From the NCBI GenBank assembly GCA_002862305.1, contig PKCS01000009.1:1-64000 (forward strand): a DNA stretch of 64,000 nt, read 5' to 3'. Both the position numbers and the translations under genes were made by a program. Position 1 is the first letter of the stretch. Each line of letters starts with the position of its first letter. The DNA is from Phycisphaerae bacterium (GTDB lineage: Bacteria > Planctomycetota > Phycisphaerae > Phycisphaerales > SM1A02). The notes beneath the pieces are model-generated. The model did not search any database. It was not told the DNA's origin and was given only the letters and a program-made list of their open reading frames with translations. This document shows positions 16,777 through 27,300 of this stretch, in pieces.

Positions 16777-18123
16777 ATGCATCGTCCCTCCCTCCTACTC
16801 GTCGCCTGGTACTTCCCGCCCGACGGCGGCGCGGGGTCCCAGCGTCCCGCCTCCTTCGCGCGACACCTCCCGGACCTCGGCTGGGAGACGACGGTGCTGA
16901 CCAGATCCTCCGATCACCCGCGCTCCCGGTACGAACCCCGTGATGACGGACTGCTGGAGTCCATCGGCGATGCCTCGCGGCTCATCCGGGTCGAGGAACG
17001 CGCCCCCCTCGAGCTCCCCCACGGCGGCGTCGAGCGGACGATCGCCTCCTCCTGCGGCCCCTTCTGCTCGTCCATCGAACACACCTGCGAACGACTCGAT
17101 CCGGACGTCGTCCTGATCACCATGAGTCCGTTCATCACCGCCAGCGTGCTTCCCGCACTGAGGAAACTCGGGCGTGCCCGCATCGTGCTCGACCTGCGTG
17201 ACCCGTGGGCCCTCGACCCCTGGCCCGACCGACCGTTCTGGCGACAGCCCGGGGAACTCCGGCGCATGCGCGAGGCGCTCGACCTCGTCGACGGGGTGGT
17301 CCTGAACACCCCGGAGTCCCTCCTGCGGATCCGCCGGGTGCTCGGCCGCGGACTCGCCCTCGACCTCGAGCGACGTGCGATCGTGGTGACCAACGGATTC
17401 ACGGCCTCCGACTTCTCCGGTCCCGCCCCCGGACCCTCGGAACGACTGGAGATCCTCCACTGCGGCACCTTCCTGTGCGAGCACGCGTCCTCGCAGCGCA
17501 CTCCCGTCCGACGGGTGGTCGATCGCCTCCGGAGGATCGGGCAACCACGCCTGGATCGCTCCGGCCGCACCCCCGAGCACCTCCTGGCCGCGGCGGGACT
17601 GCTTCGTCGAACCGATCCGTCGATCCACGAGCGCCTTCGATTCCACTTCATCGGCCAGGCGGACGATCGACTTCGCGACTGCGTGGCGCGTTCACCCTGT
17701 CCGGAGCAGGTCGAGCTCCGGGGGTACCTCGAGCATTCCCGGATGGTCGAACGCCTCCGGACCGCCTCCGCGCTGTTCCTTCCCTGCGGGGCGCTGCCCC
17801 CGTCTTCGCGCGAGCTGATCGTGCCCGGGAAGACCTACGAGTACCTGGCTTCGGGTCGCCCGATCCTCGCCGCCCTTCCCCCCGGTGACGCACTCGACCT
17901 GGTGTCCTCCATGCCCGGCTGCTATCCGTGCGTACCCAATTCCCCCGAGTCGATCGCGGAGTCCATTCGCGAGCTGGACCGCGACCTGAGCGCGGGCGCC
18001 CTGGATGGGTTGGCCGACCGACGGGCGAACGGCCTCGCACCCTACGAACGCGGGCATCTCGCGGAGCGGTTGTCCGGCTTCCTGAACCGGATCCTCGCCC
18101 TCCCCGCGACGTGCGATTCGTGA
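16777..18123 (+). CDS. GT4-type glycosyltransferase
   Basis: 448 residues beginning MHRPSLLLVAWYFPPDGG, a classic GT4 N-terminus. The C-terminal KTYEYLASGRPILAALP segment is the family's donor-binding region. The central part carries an insertion around residues 245-285 that looks poorly conserved. The ATG at 16777 is chosen over a TTG 34 codons upstream because conserved sequence starts there. It is the first gene of a plus-strand trio with the asparagine-synthase-like and acyltransferase genes. Acceptor and donor are unknown. Confidence 0.82.
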   Translation: MHRPSLLLVAWYFPPDGGAGSQRPASFARHLPDLGWETTVLTRSSDHPRSRYEPRDDGLLESIGDASRLIRVEERAPLELPHGGVERTIASSCGPFCSSIEHTCERLDPDVVLITMSPFITASVLPALRKLGRARIVLDLRDPWALDPWPDRPFWRQPGELRRMREALDLVDGVVLNTPESLLRIRRVLGRGLALDLERRAIVVTNGFTASDFSGPAPGPSERLEILHCGTFLCEHASSQRTPVRRVVDRLRRIGQPRLDRSGRTPEHLLAAAGLLRRTDPSIHERLRFHFIGQADDRLRDCVARSPCPEQVELRGYLEHSRMVERLRTASALFLPCGALPPSSRELIVPGKTYEYLASGRPILAALPPGDALDLVSSMPGCYPCVPNSPESIAESIRELDRDLSAGALDGLADRRANGLAPYERGHLAERLSGFLNRILALPATCDS

Positions 18124-18214
18124 ACCACCGGCCGACGTGTCCACGGCGATGCTTGGTACGCTCTAGCGCGGTCGGAGGCCACGAACCCCGGTGCCCGATC
18201 CGGCTGGAGCGTCC

Positions 18215-19705
18215 ATGTACCCCCTAGTCAAGCTCAGAACCGTCGACGGCGTCGCCACCGCCACCGGTGACCTGGCACACCACTCCGGTTCCCACCTGCC
18301 GGAGTCCGGTGCCGTGGGGACCGAGACCACGGGGGGCTGGAGCTGGGACGGGGCGACGTTCGAACTGCGCACCGACCGCTACGGCTACCTCCCCTTCTAC
18401 CACCACCACGATCCATCCACCGGGGCGCTGACGATCTCCGACGCCCCCCAGCGGGTCGCGGCCTCGATCCCCGGCATGGAGTTCGATCCGCTGGGCGCGG
18501 GAGTCCTGTGTCGCGCGGGCTTCATGGTCGGGGATCGCACCCTCTATCGCGGCGTGCACCGGGTACCGGCCGGTTCGGTCCTGAGATGGTCCCGCGAGGG
18601 ACTCTCGATCGAGGATGCTCCCGGATCGGTCCACCCCGATTCCCCCGGTTCACCCGAGGATGCCCTCGACGGCTGGATCGACCGGTTCCGCGTCGCGATT
18701 GACCGCACGCGTCCGGCGGATGACGGTTTCCTGATGCCCCTTTCCGGTGGTCGGGATTCCCGGATGATGCTCCTGGAGCTGCTGTCCCTCGGGACCCCTC
18801 CCCGGGAGGTCGTCACCATCGGCTCGCGGGGCAACGCCGACGTCCGTCTCGCGCGAACGATCGCGCGGAGGTCCGGACTGCCGATGCGGGAGGTCGGTCC
18901 CTCCCGGTCGACGTGGCTCGAGGCCGAGCGGATCCGGCACTCCCGATGCGGGTACGAGGCGGTGGAGCATGCCTGGCTGCTCCCGCTGTGGTCGGAGCTG
19001 CTTCGCGGCGGCCACGGCTGGTACGACGGCCTGGGATGCGGCTCGGTGCTGAGGAACCCGCTGAACACCCGTCGAATGCACGACCTGCTCGGCACGGGGG
19101 CGCTCGACCAGTGGTGCCGCGAACTCTTCGCCCTGACCTCGGTGGTCCCCTCCGGGTGGCTCGAGCGCATCAGTCGTGATTCACCCGTTCCCATCGCCGG
19201 CGAGCCCGAGGTGGTCGAGTTCGTGTCCAAGGAACTGGCATCGCACCTGGACCGGCCCAATCCGATCACCAGCTTCACCTTCCACAACTGGGGCCGACGC
19301 TCGATCGCCCTCAATCCCTTCGGGCTCTGTCGCGCGTCCCGCGGGATCCGGGTCCCCTACATGGACCCCGATCTCGTCGACTGGTCGCTCTCGATCCCCG
19401 CGGGGTGGTCGACCACCCCGGACCTCCAGACGCGCGCCTGCCACCGGCTCTTCCCGGAATACGACGACCTCCCCTTCGAACTCCCTCGCGCGACCAACCG
19501 GAACCGCCGACCCGGCCCCGTGGTCCGGCTTCGCGGCAGCCTGCAGCGTCGGCGCTTCTTCGATCGGGAGGGCGCCTGTTTCCGGTCGCTCCATCGACAG
19601 GCTGCTGATAACCGCGGGGACCCCGGCGCTTTCAAGGCCGTGAATCTCATGACCCACCTGGTGCTGGCCGATAGCACCCTCAGGCCGGTCCCTGAACCCG
19701 GATGA
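18215..19705 (+). CDS. Asparagine-synthase-like amidotransferase without the glutaminase Cys
   Basis: 496 residues. The second half carries the ATP-pyrophosphatase loop PLSGGRDSRMM, typical of asparagine synthetase B relatives. The first half resembles the end of a class II glutaminase domain (RTDRYGYLPFYHHHD) but starts MYPLVKL and lacks the N-terminal catalytic Cys2, so glutamine hydrolysis is not expected. It probably activates a carboxylate as the adenylate and couples it to another amine. The ATG at 18215 has GGAG 5 nt upstream and is preferred to a GTG at 18191. Its place between a GT4 and an acyltransferase suggests modification of a polysaccharide. Confidence 0.8.
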   Translation: MYPLVKLRTVDGVATATGDLAHHSGSHLPESGAVGTETTGGWSWDGATFELRTDRYGYLPFYHHHDPSTGALTISDAPQRVAASIPGMEFDPLGAGVLCRAGFMVGDRTLYRGVHRVPAGSVLRWSREGLSIEDAPGSVHPDSPGSPEDALDGWIDRFRVAIDRTRPADDGFLMPLSGGRDSRMMLLELLSLGTPPREVVTIGSRGNADVRLARTIARRSGLPMREVGPSRSTWLEAERIRHSRCGYEAVEHAWLLPLWSELLRGGHGWYDGLGCGSVLRNPLNTRRMHDLLGTGALDQWCRELFALTSVVPSGWLERISRDSPVPIAGEPEVVEFVSKELASHLDRPNPITSFTFHNWGRRSIALNPFGLCRASRGIRVPYMDPDLVDWSLSIPAGWSTTPDLQTRACHRLFPEYDDLPFELPRATNRNRRPGPVVRLRGSLQRRRFFDREGACFRSLHRQAADNRGDPGAFKAVNLMTHLVLADSTLRPVPEPG

Positions 19706-19730
19706 CCTCCCCCACGCCGCGACCACCGAC

Positions 19731-20399
19731 ATGACCCAACGATCCCCCGACAACCAGGACCATGGCCAGCCCCGGGCGCCCGGTGTCGTGGACCTCGCCC
19801 CCTTCCACCGTTCCTTCACCCAGCGGTTGCTGCGGTCGGTCTGGCGGCGTGCCTCCACCGCGGTCCTCAAGCGGGGGTTTGCCGCCTTCGGCCGGGGCAG
19901 CGGCATCGACGCCCCGGCCTGGATCTACGGCGCCCGTTCGATCGCCGTCGGTTCGGGGGTCCAGATCTGGCGATCCGCCCGGATCGAGGCGATCAACCAC
20001 GAGCCCGGCGAGATCAAGATCGAGATCGGGGACGGCGCGGTCCTCCAGCCCTACCTCCACCTCGCCGCGGTCACCTCGGTCCGGATCGGTGAGGGTGCGG
20101 GGATCGGAAGCCACTGCTTCATCACCGACCACGACCACCATCTGCCCGACGCCTCCACCAGCGTGCTGAGCAGTCCCCAGCTGGTCACCGCACCCACCAG
20201 CATCGGCGCCCACGCATGGATCGGCGATCATTCCTGCATCCTCAAGGGCGTCAGCATCGGCGACCGTTCGGTCATCGGTTCCGGGAGCGTGGTGACGAAG
20301 GACGTGCCCCCGCTGAGCATCGCGGCGGGGGTTCCGGCCCGGGTGATCAAGGTCTGGGACGAGGACGCCAACCGCTGGGTCCGCTCCGGCGCGCGCTAG
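19731..20399 (+). CDS. Hexapeptide-repeat acyltransferase
   Basis: 222 residues with a left-handed beta-helix from about 60 to 200: repeated turns such as IGEGAGIGSHCFI, IGAHAWIGDHSCI and IGDRSVIGSGSVV. The ITDHDHH segment carries the catalytic-type His, and the end VPPLSIAAGVPARVIK is the usual closing motif of the maltose/colanic-acid acetyltransferase group. It probably O-acetylates a sugar of the polymer. The gene is 25 bp after the asparagine-synthase-like gene and converges with the MFS gene, overlapping by 4 bp at the stop codons. Confidence 0.88.
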   Translation: MTQRSPDNQDHGQPRAPGVVDLAPFHRSFTQRLLRSVWRRASTAVLKRGFAAFGRGSGIDAPAWIYGARSIAVGSGVQIWRSARIEAINHEPGEIKIEIGDGAVLQPYLHLAAVTSVRIGEGAGIGSHCFITDHDHHLPDASTSVLSSPQLVTAPTSIGAHAWIGDHSCILKGVSIGDRSVIGSGSVVTKDVPPLSIAAGVPARVIKVWDEDANRWVRSGAR

Positions 20400-22000
20400 C
20401 CGATCTCGTCGAGTGCGCGTTCCAGGGGCTCGTCGTCCTCCGCCCCCCTCCGGCGACGGCGGACCGGCGGTTCGCGACCGATCATGGTCAACCCCACCAC
20501 GACCATGCTGAGGGCGAATCCGGAGGCCGACCACATCCCGGTGCTGATCCCGTCCGAGACCACCCTCGCCAGCTCGCCCGCGGTGTCCGGATCCTCCTCG
20601 CGAAGCTTGCGCAGTGCGTCGGCGTTCCCCCGGGCCGCCCGGTCGAGCAGCGAGCTCTCCGCCAGCGTCGCGTGCGCACGCAGCTCGGGGTCCCGGTCGA
20701 GCTCGGCTGCCTGCGTCCCCGCGATCACCGCTCCCATCGCGGCCAGCCCGATGACCGCGCCCGACTGCCGGAAGGTCTGCAGCACCCCGCTCGCCGTGCC
20801 CCGGCTGGTGGAATCCACCCGGCCGAGTCCGTCGGTGTTGGCCGGGAGCTGCACGAACGGCACCCCGGTCCCGATCGTGCACATCCCGATCGCCATGACC
20901 AGGTAGCTGCGCTCGTCCATGCCCAGCGCAAGCACGCCCAGTCCGACCGAGATCAGCGCACCACCCAGGATCACCGGCACCCTGCCGCCCATCCGGTCGA
21001 ACGCGCGGCCGGCCGCGTAGATCATCAGCGCCGCCGGCAACAGCACCGGCAGCATCGCGAGTCCGGCCCGGTCCGGGCTGAAGCCCATGACCACCTGGAG
21101 GTGGATCACCACGAAGATGGAGACCCCGGTCAGACACGCCTGCGCGCAGAAGAGCAGCAGCGAGTCACCGAGGAACGTCCTCATGCGGAACAGGCCCAGG
21201 GAGACGATCGGATCCTCGATCCTGAACTCGATGACGGCGAAGCACACGAGCAGCACCACCCCGGATGCGAGCAGTCCGATGGTGATCGGGCTGTCCCACC
21301 CCCATTCGCTGGCCTGCTGGATCGCGATGATCAGGCTCGGCATCCCCAACCCCAGCAGGATCGTGCCCAGCCAGTCGAACCTGATCAGGGGTTTCCTGAC
21401 GTCCGGGATCCTCAGGATGATCGCGGCCACCGAGACCACCGCGGCCACGGGGACGTTGAGCAGGAAGCAGTAGCGCCACGACCCGTATTCGGTGATGAAC
21501 CCACCCAGCACCGGACCGGCGGTCAGGAAGAGCAGCGGGATCCCGGCGTAGACCGCCATCGCCTTCCCTCGTTCACCCGGCGCGAAGGAATTGATCACGA
21601 TGGCGCTGGAGGACGGCTGCATGATCACCGCGAAGAATCCCTGCATGATCCTGAATCCGATCAGCGCCTCCCCGTTCCAGGCCAGCCCCGACAAGAGCGA
21701 CGAGACCCCGAACCCGATGATGCCGATCACGAACGCCCGCGGCTTGCCGATCACGTCTCCGAATCGACCGCCAAGCGCCATGAACGAGGCGAGGATCACC
21801 AGGTAGGCGACGATCACCCACTCCAGCATGTTCTGGTCGACGCCCAGGCTCTTCTGGATGGAGGGAAGCGCCACGGCCACCACCGTGGTGTCCAGCATGA
21901 TCATCGCCAGCGATCCGGTCATCGCGAGCAGGATCAGCCACCTGCCGGGCGTGGCCACCACCTGCTCATCCGCGCGCATCTCTGGATCCTGGTTCGCCAA
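20396..22000 (-). CDS. MFS drug/proton antiporter, DHA2 (EmrB/QacA) family
   Basis: 534 residues and about 14 membrane segments, the DHA2 length. The first segments read MIMLDTTVVAVALPSIQ (motif D1 region), followed by the A motif GGRFGDVIGKPR and a C-like motif in IPLLFLTAGPVLGGFITEYGSWRYCF. The last 35 residues are basic and cytoplasmic. It probably exports a hydrophobic compound; the substrate cannot be told. It follows the chagasin-like gene by 18 bp, so the two are likely co-transcribed. Confidence 0.9.
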   Translation of the reverse strand: MANQDPEMRADEQVVATPGRWLILLAMTGSLAMIMLDTTVVAVALPSIQKSLGVDQNMLEWVIVAYLVILASFMALGGRFGDVIGKPRAFVIGIIGFGVSSLLSGLAWNGEALIGFRIMQGFFAVIMQPSSSAIVINSFAPGERGKAMAVYAGIPLLFLTAGPVLGGFITEYGSWRYCFLLNVPVAAVVSVAAIILRIPDVRKPLIRFDWLGTILLGLGMPSLIIAIQQASEWGWDSPITIGLLASGVVLLVCFAVIEFRIEDPIVSLGLFRMRTFLGDSLLLFCAQACLTGVSIFVVIHLQVVMGFSPDRAGLAMLPVLLPAALMIYAAGRAFDRMGGRVPVILGGALISVGLGVLALGMDERSYLVMAIGMCTIGTGVPFVQLPANTDGLGRVDSTSRGTASGVLQTFRQSGAVIGLAAMGAVIAGTQAAELDRDPELRAHATLAESSLLDRAARGNADALRKLREEDPDTAGELARVVSDGISTGMWSASGFALSMVVVGLTMIGREPPVRRRRRGAEDDEPLERALDEIG

Positions 22001-22018
22001 GGCGACCTTCCCTCTGGT

Positions 22019-22480
22019 TCAGCCTGCGTTGTTCTCGCTGGGTCGCGGGGACACGATGACCTCGAGTCGGTACCGGGGCGAATCCGCCCGGGTGCCGACC
22101 TGCGGCTGCACGTACACCAGTTCGAGGGTGGTCCGCCCCGGTTGCTGTCCCCGGAACCTGAGGTACTGCGACCCGACCTCCTCCTGCATGCGCTTCTGGT
22201 CGGCGGTCCGATTGAAACGACTCCCGTCGGGCAGCAGCACGTTCTGGTCGATCTGCTGGTCGATCTCCCACTGGAATCCGGTCACCGGGTTGGACTCGAG
22301 TTCGACCACCAACTGCTGGCCCGGTGCCAGTCGGACCAGCTTCCCGGAGTCGGCGAGGCCGACCATCACCGCGTCCTGGGACACGCCCTGCGGCAGGGAC
22401 TGGCATCCGCCACTCGCGAACAGGGTGACGCCCGCCAGGAGGACCGCCACCTTCGTCATCGACCACCTGTTGAATCTCAT
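22019..22480 (-). CDS. Chagasin-like (family I42) lipoprotein
   Basis: 153 residues. A hydrophobic signal ends in FASGGC, a loose lipobox with Cys26, so the protein is likely exported and lipid-anchored. The mature part has ESNPVTGFQWEI, matching the NPTTGY.W loop of chagasin-type cysteine-protease inhibitors, and then FRGQQPGRTTLELVYVQP, matching the G...L.Y.RP loop. Inhibition of a papain-like protease is inferred from family only. Translation starts at the ATG at 22480 after AAAGGCGG. It sits 46 bp after the flavin oxidase gene. Confidence 0.72.
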   Translation of the reverse strand: MRFNRWSMTKVAVLLAGVTLFASGGCQSLPQGVSQDAVMVGLADSGKLVRLAPGQQLVVELESNPVTGFQWEIDQQIDQNVLLPDGSRFNRTADQKRMQEEVGSQYLRFRGQQPGRTTLELVYVQPQVGTRADSPRYRLEVIVSPRPSENNAG

Positions 22481-22526
22481 GTGTCCGCCTTTCCGTTGGT
22501 TCGAGCCATGATCACCCGGTCGGGCC

Positions 22527-23684
22527 TCACCCCTGCCGGTGCAACAATCTATCAAGTCCGAGGAATCCGACCGGCATCGAGGTGCCTCCGTCGAGCGCGA
22601 GCTCGGCGAGGGCCGTGCCCAGCGCGGGAAGGAACTTGAAGCCGTGCCCGCTGAAGCCCGCGGCCAGCACCACCCGGTGGTCCTGCGGGTGGCGGTCTAT
22701 GATGAAGTGACCATCCTCGGACATGGTGTACAGGCAGGTCTTCAGGGACGTGACCGGCCCGAACGCCGCGGGGACCCGCGACGCCAGCCCGTCGAGCACC
22801 ATCCGTTCGTCCGCGTCATCGACCTCCCGGCGCATCGTGTCCGGGTCGCAGCGTTCAGCCCGGCAGTGCCGGGCGACCTTCACGCCTTCCGGTCCCGGAA
22901 GCCCCGGACAGCGGGGGAACCCGTACTGGATGGACTCGTCGTGGTCCGCGAACAGCCAGACCGGCAGTCGCCCCTCCTCGACCAGGTCCGGTCGACCCGG
23001 ACGGGTCCAGCCCAGGAGCTGGCGCTGGGGCTCGAGCTCGACGTCGAGGTCCGGGAGGAACCGCTTCATCCAGGGTCCGAGCGCCATCACCACCGACCCC
23101 ACCCGGTGGCTGGAACGCTCGGTCCGGACGAGGATGCAGTCCTCCTCCGGTTCGACCCGTTCGATCCGCTCGCCGGTGAGCAGCCGTCCCCCGCTGGCCA
23201 CGCCCTCCCCGAGCAGCACCTCGATCGCGTGTTCGGGGCAGACGATCCCCGCCGCGGTCTCGTGGAAGCAGACGTGGTCCTCCGGGATCCTCAATGCCGG
23301 CCAGCGCCGCATCGCCTCCCCGGGCTCCAGCAGTTCGTGCGCGAGACCGTGCTGACGCGCACTGTGCAGCGATTCGCCCACGTGCCGTCCGTCCCGCGGT
23401 CCGATCCACGCCCCCCCGGTCGGGATGAACACCCGCTTGTCCGATCTTCGATCGAGTTCGGTCCAACGCGACCTCGAGTACACCCCCATCGGCACGTAGT
23501 CCGGATGCTCGAAGTACGCGATCCTGAAGATCCGCGACTGGCCGTGCGAGGAACCCCTGTCGTGGACCGGCTCGAACTGGTCGATCCCCAGCACGCTGAT
23601 CCCCCGGGTGCCGAGCGCATGGAAGGCCGCGGCCCCCACGCCGCCCAGTCCCAGAACCGCAACCTCGTAATCGACGGCACGCAT
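22527..23684 (-). CDS. FAD-dependent amine oxidase of the monomeric sarcosine oxidase / N-methyltryptophan oxidase family
   Basis: 385 residues, the normal family length. The FAD Rossmann motif VLGLGGVG is at residues 10-17, followed by GIDQFEP. The covalent flavin attachment segment SLKTCLYTMSEDGHF (313-327) keeps the Cys (Cys317), and the C-terminal GFSGHGFKF (343-351) is typical. It should oxidise a secondary amine or N-methyl amino acid, producing an aldehyde and hydrogen peroxide. The real start is the ATG at 23684; the frame extends upstream without conservation. The gene follows an unknown protein by 55 bp. Confidence 0.9.
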   Translation of the reverse strand: MRAVDYEVAVLGLGGVGAAAFHALGTRGISVLGIDQFEPVHDRGSSHGQSRIFRIAYFEHPDYVPMGVYSRSRWTELDRRSDKRVFIPTGGAWIGPRDGRHVGESLHSARQHGLAHELLEPGEAMRRWPALRIPEDHVCFHETAAGIVCPEHAIEVLLGEGVASGGRLLTGERIERVEPEEDCILVRTERSSHRVGSVVMALGPWMKRFLPDLDVELEPQRQLLGWTRPGRPDLVEEGRLPVWLFADHDESIQYGFPRCPGLPGPEGVKVARHCRAERCDPDTMRREVDDADERMVLDGLASRVPAAFGPVTSLKTCLYTMSEDGHFIIDRHPQDHRVVLAAGFSGHGFKFLPALGTALAELALDGGTSMPVGFLGLDRLLHRQG

Positions 23685-23739
23685 CGAGTCGTTTCTCCAT
23701 GGAGTGACCCGACTGTAGCACCGATCCGACCCCGATTCC

Positions 23740-24273
23740 TCAGGAGAGTCTGGCCGCCGGTTCCGAGCCCCGGGCCCGCACCGGGGTGAAGCGTATGAAG
23801 CCCAGTCGTTCGCGGTCGTCGGGCACGGCGGTCGCCTGCAGGTTCCATGCGCCCGGCCCGAGGGTGATCTCCCCGGGCGTCCCGTCAAGCACGAAGACCA
23901 CCTCGTCCTCGACCCCGCGGACCACCATCGGCGGCCCGCTCCCGCCCCCCACCATGGTGAGTTCGATCCGGGTGTCCTCCACGACCTCGAAGTCCACGGC
24001 CATCGTCGCATCCGCCTCGTGCTCGATCGGTGATCTCAGGTTGAAGACCAGTTCCTGGTCGCTGATGAAGACCATCGATCCCGAGAGGTTGTCCTCCAGC
24101 TCGCCCCTGGCCTCGACCTCGTAGGTGGTCCCGTCGATCGCGGCGGACCGCATCATGTGGAGGCACGGCCCCCGACCGGTCTCGACGTGTGCGGTGACCA
24201 GGACCGTGTTCCAGATCACGCCCTCCCGCTGTCGGGGCTGTGCGTCCCGTGCCATGTATTCATCACGCTTCAT
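23740..24273 (-). CDS. Uncharacterised beta-rich protein
   Basis: 177 residues without signal peptide, membrane segment or recognised domain. The pattern of alternating hydrophobic residues with many Gly and charged residues (for example TRIELTMVGGGSGPPMVVRG near 100-119) suggests an all-beta fold. GGAGG lies 5 nt upstream of the ATG at 24273, which supports the start. It lies between the alpha-mannosidase gene (82 bp upstream) and the flavin oxidase gene (55 bp downstream), so it is probably part of the same transcript. No function is proposed. Confidence 0.7.
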   Translation of the reverse strand: MKRDEYMARDAQPRQREGVIWNTVLVTAHVETGRGPCLHMMRSAAIDGTTYEVEARGELEDNLSGSMVFISDQELVFNLRSPIEHEADATMAVDFEVVEDTRIELTMVGGGSGPPMVVRGVEDEVVFVLDGTPGEITLGPGAWNLQATAVPDDRERLGFIRFTPVRARGSEPAARLS

Positions 24274-24355
24274 CGCGTCCTCCAGACTGCCCGGTGGGGA
24301 CTCGATGATCGATACGCGCCGAAGGCCCGCGATGTTTGCCGGATTGCCCGTCCCC

Positions 24356-27300
24356 TCAGCGAATCCTGAGGGTCCGGATCTGGAACGGTTCCAGCCGCAG
24401 GGTGCAGCGACCCTCCTCCAGCACGAGCCCCTCCCCCGGGAGCGGTCGTTCGAGGAGGTCGACCACCTCGACCTCGTGGAGGTCCGGAGGCAGCGTGAAC
24501 CCGACGGCTTGCGAACCTCCCCGCATCTCGACCACCCGCACGATCCATCCCGATCCGTCCTCGGCCTCCTTGAGGGCGCTGAGCTCGATCCCCGCGGCCG
24601 ACCCCAGGCCCTCGAGGCAGCTCCACCGGGTCCCCGCCGCCCCCGACCTGCCGGCGTTCGCGGTCATCGTCCGCGCGGGGCGGAGCAGGCGCTCCGCCTC
24701 CTCCCAGACCCCCGCGGTTCGCCAGTCGCCTTCATGGGGCATCAGCCCGTAGGTGAATCGATGCACGCCGCGGTCCGCCTCGGGATCGGGGAACCCCGAC
24801 GACCTCGCCAGCGAGAGTCCCATCCGGCGTCCGTGGCAGGAACGGCCGATCCGGGACCCGTCGTCGAGGACCGCCAGTCCCCGGCCCGGTTGGGAGAGGT
24901 CCATCCAGAGGTGGCCGGGAACCTCGAAGGCCGCTCGGTCCCAGCTGGTGTTGGCGTGGGTGGGTCGCTGGATGCTCCCGAACTGGATGCCGTGGGTCGC
25001 GGACCTGGCTCGGATGGTGGGTGCGAACTCCGCCCTGAGCATCGTGTCGTCCTCCCGCCAGTCGAGGTGGGTCTCGATCCTGATCACCGGGGACTCCGCC
25101 TCCAGGACGTATCGCTGGGTGATGCGGCTGGCGGTCCCCAGCGAGCGAACGCATTCGATCACGCCCCGAAGCTCGGATCGCTCCACCAGTTCGACCCGTT
25201 CCGCCTCCCCGTCCTGGACCGCACGGTGGTCGACGTAGTCGCGGTCGAGGTCCCAGGCCTGCCATCGTCGCGGACGATCCGCGTGCAGCACCAGGGTGTT
25301 CAGCGGCTCCTCGATGGGAAGCTCCCCCGCGGCCCCCCCGAGGGAGCCGATCCGTCCCGTGGGGTCCACGGTGAACCGGCAGAGTCCGTTCTCGAGGGTC
25401 GTCCCCTCCGCCCGGACCGGATGCTCCGGACGGTCCGGCTGTTCCAGGTCGATCATCCGGATCCCGACTCCCGGCAGGTCCCTGGCCAGCACCGGACCGG
25501 CCTCGGTGTCGACCACTCGATCGGACCCGCAGGAAGCGGGGTTCCAGACCAGCACCGGGCGCGCGAGGGTCCGGGTGTCCGCCCGCGCCACCGCCTCGCG
25601 GAGTGCCTCCTCGATCAGCTCGTGGCAGGTGCCGTGCAGCTCGTCGAGCTGGCGATGGGCCTCCCGGTTGACCTCGTTGATCGACGAGCCGGGGAGGATG
25701 TCGTGGAACTGGTTCAGGAGCACCGTCTTCCAGGCTTCATCGAGGCGAGCCGTTCCTTCCAGGGCAACGCCCGCCACCCGGTTCAGGTACCCCAGTGCCT
25801 CGATCTCGCGCAGCTCGCATTCGGCCCTCCGGTTGGAAGCCTTGAGCCGCGCCTGCGAGGTGTAGGTGCCCCGGTGCAGCTCGAGGTAGAGCTCCCCGTC
25901 CCACTGCGGGCCGCGGGGATGCTCCCGGAACTCCTCGTGGAGTCGCCGGCAGAACCCGCGGGCGCTCCCGTGCTCGACCTCGGGAAGCCCCGCGGCGATG
26001 GACGCGTTGCGCGCGTTGCTCATCTGCACGCGATCCGGGCCACCGCCCCCGTCGCCCCAGCCGTAGGGCTGGAGCCAGGTCCGGCACCCCGCCCCGTCGG
26101 ACGCCAGCATCCGCTTCTCCGCGTCGATGAAGTCCTGCGGGTCGATCGACGAGTTGTAGTTGTGGCCGGGCGTGAAGTGGGTGAGGAGGCAGCTCCCGTC
26201 GATCCCCTTCCATTCGAAGGTCACGTGCGGGAACCGGTTGGTCTCGTTCCAGGCGATCTTGTTGGTGATGAAGGTGTCCAGCCCGCAGCCCCGGCAGATC
26301 TGGGGGAGCGAGGCGGGGAACCCGAAGGTGTCGGGAAGGTAGAGCGCATCGTCCTTCGCCCGGTCCCCGAATCGATCCCGGAAGTACCGGGTGCCATGCT
26401 GGATCTGCCTGATCAGGGACTCCCCGGAGGGTATGTTCGCGTCCGGCTCCACCCACATCGCCCCGAAGGGTTCCCAGCGCCCTTCCTCCACCCGCCGGGT
26501 GATCTGCCTGAACAGCTCGGGACTCCCCTCCTCGATGAACCGGTACTGCTGGGGCTGGCTGCAGAGGAAGCGGAACTCCTCCTGCTCCTCGAGGTTTCGC
26601 AACTGCGTGGCGAAGGTCCGCATGCACTTGCGTCGGGTCTCGGACAGCGGCCACAACCACGCGGTGTCGATGTGGGCGTGCCCGATCGCCACGCAGCGCG
26701 TCGATCGCTTCGGACCCTGTTCGAGCAGCGACCTCAGTTCGGGCAGCCTGCGCTCGAGCCGCGCTTCGGGACCTTCCGAGAGGATCGAGGACTTCAGGTC
26801 CCTCAACCCGCGTTCGAGTCCGTTGGCCAGCGACTCGGACTCGTTGGAGGTCCGCATCAGCTTCACCGCGAACATCCAGTCCCTGCAGAAGTCCCGAGCA
26901 CCCTCGTCGTGGAGTTCGAGGGCCGCCTGCTCGAGGCGTCCCGGGGACTCCTCCCCCCAACGACCGTGCTCCTCGGCATGCTCCCACCAGAACATGGTCG
27001 CCCCCAGGGGACGATTGCAGGCGGCCTCCACCAGCAGCGAGGTGGCCTCGATCCCCGTGAGGTCGAGGCGGGCGTGGTGGTGGTACGGGTCGAATCCCTG
27101 GTGCGGCACCCCGTCGATCCAGAGCAGGGCCTCGGTCCCGCTGGAGAAACGAAGCACGACCCGGTCGTTGCGCATCGAGGGCGGAACCGCGCCCCGGAGC
27201 CGGAACCACGCCGTCGACCAGACGGGTCCCCACCGCCAGCCGGTCCGCACCGCCTCGAAGTCCCGCTCCTCGACCTCCCCGGGTTCGAGGTGATCGGAAC

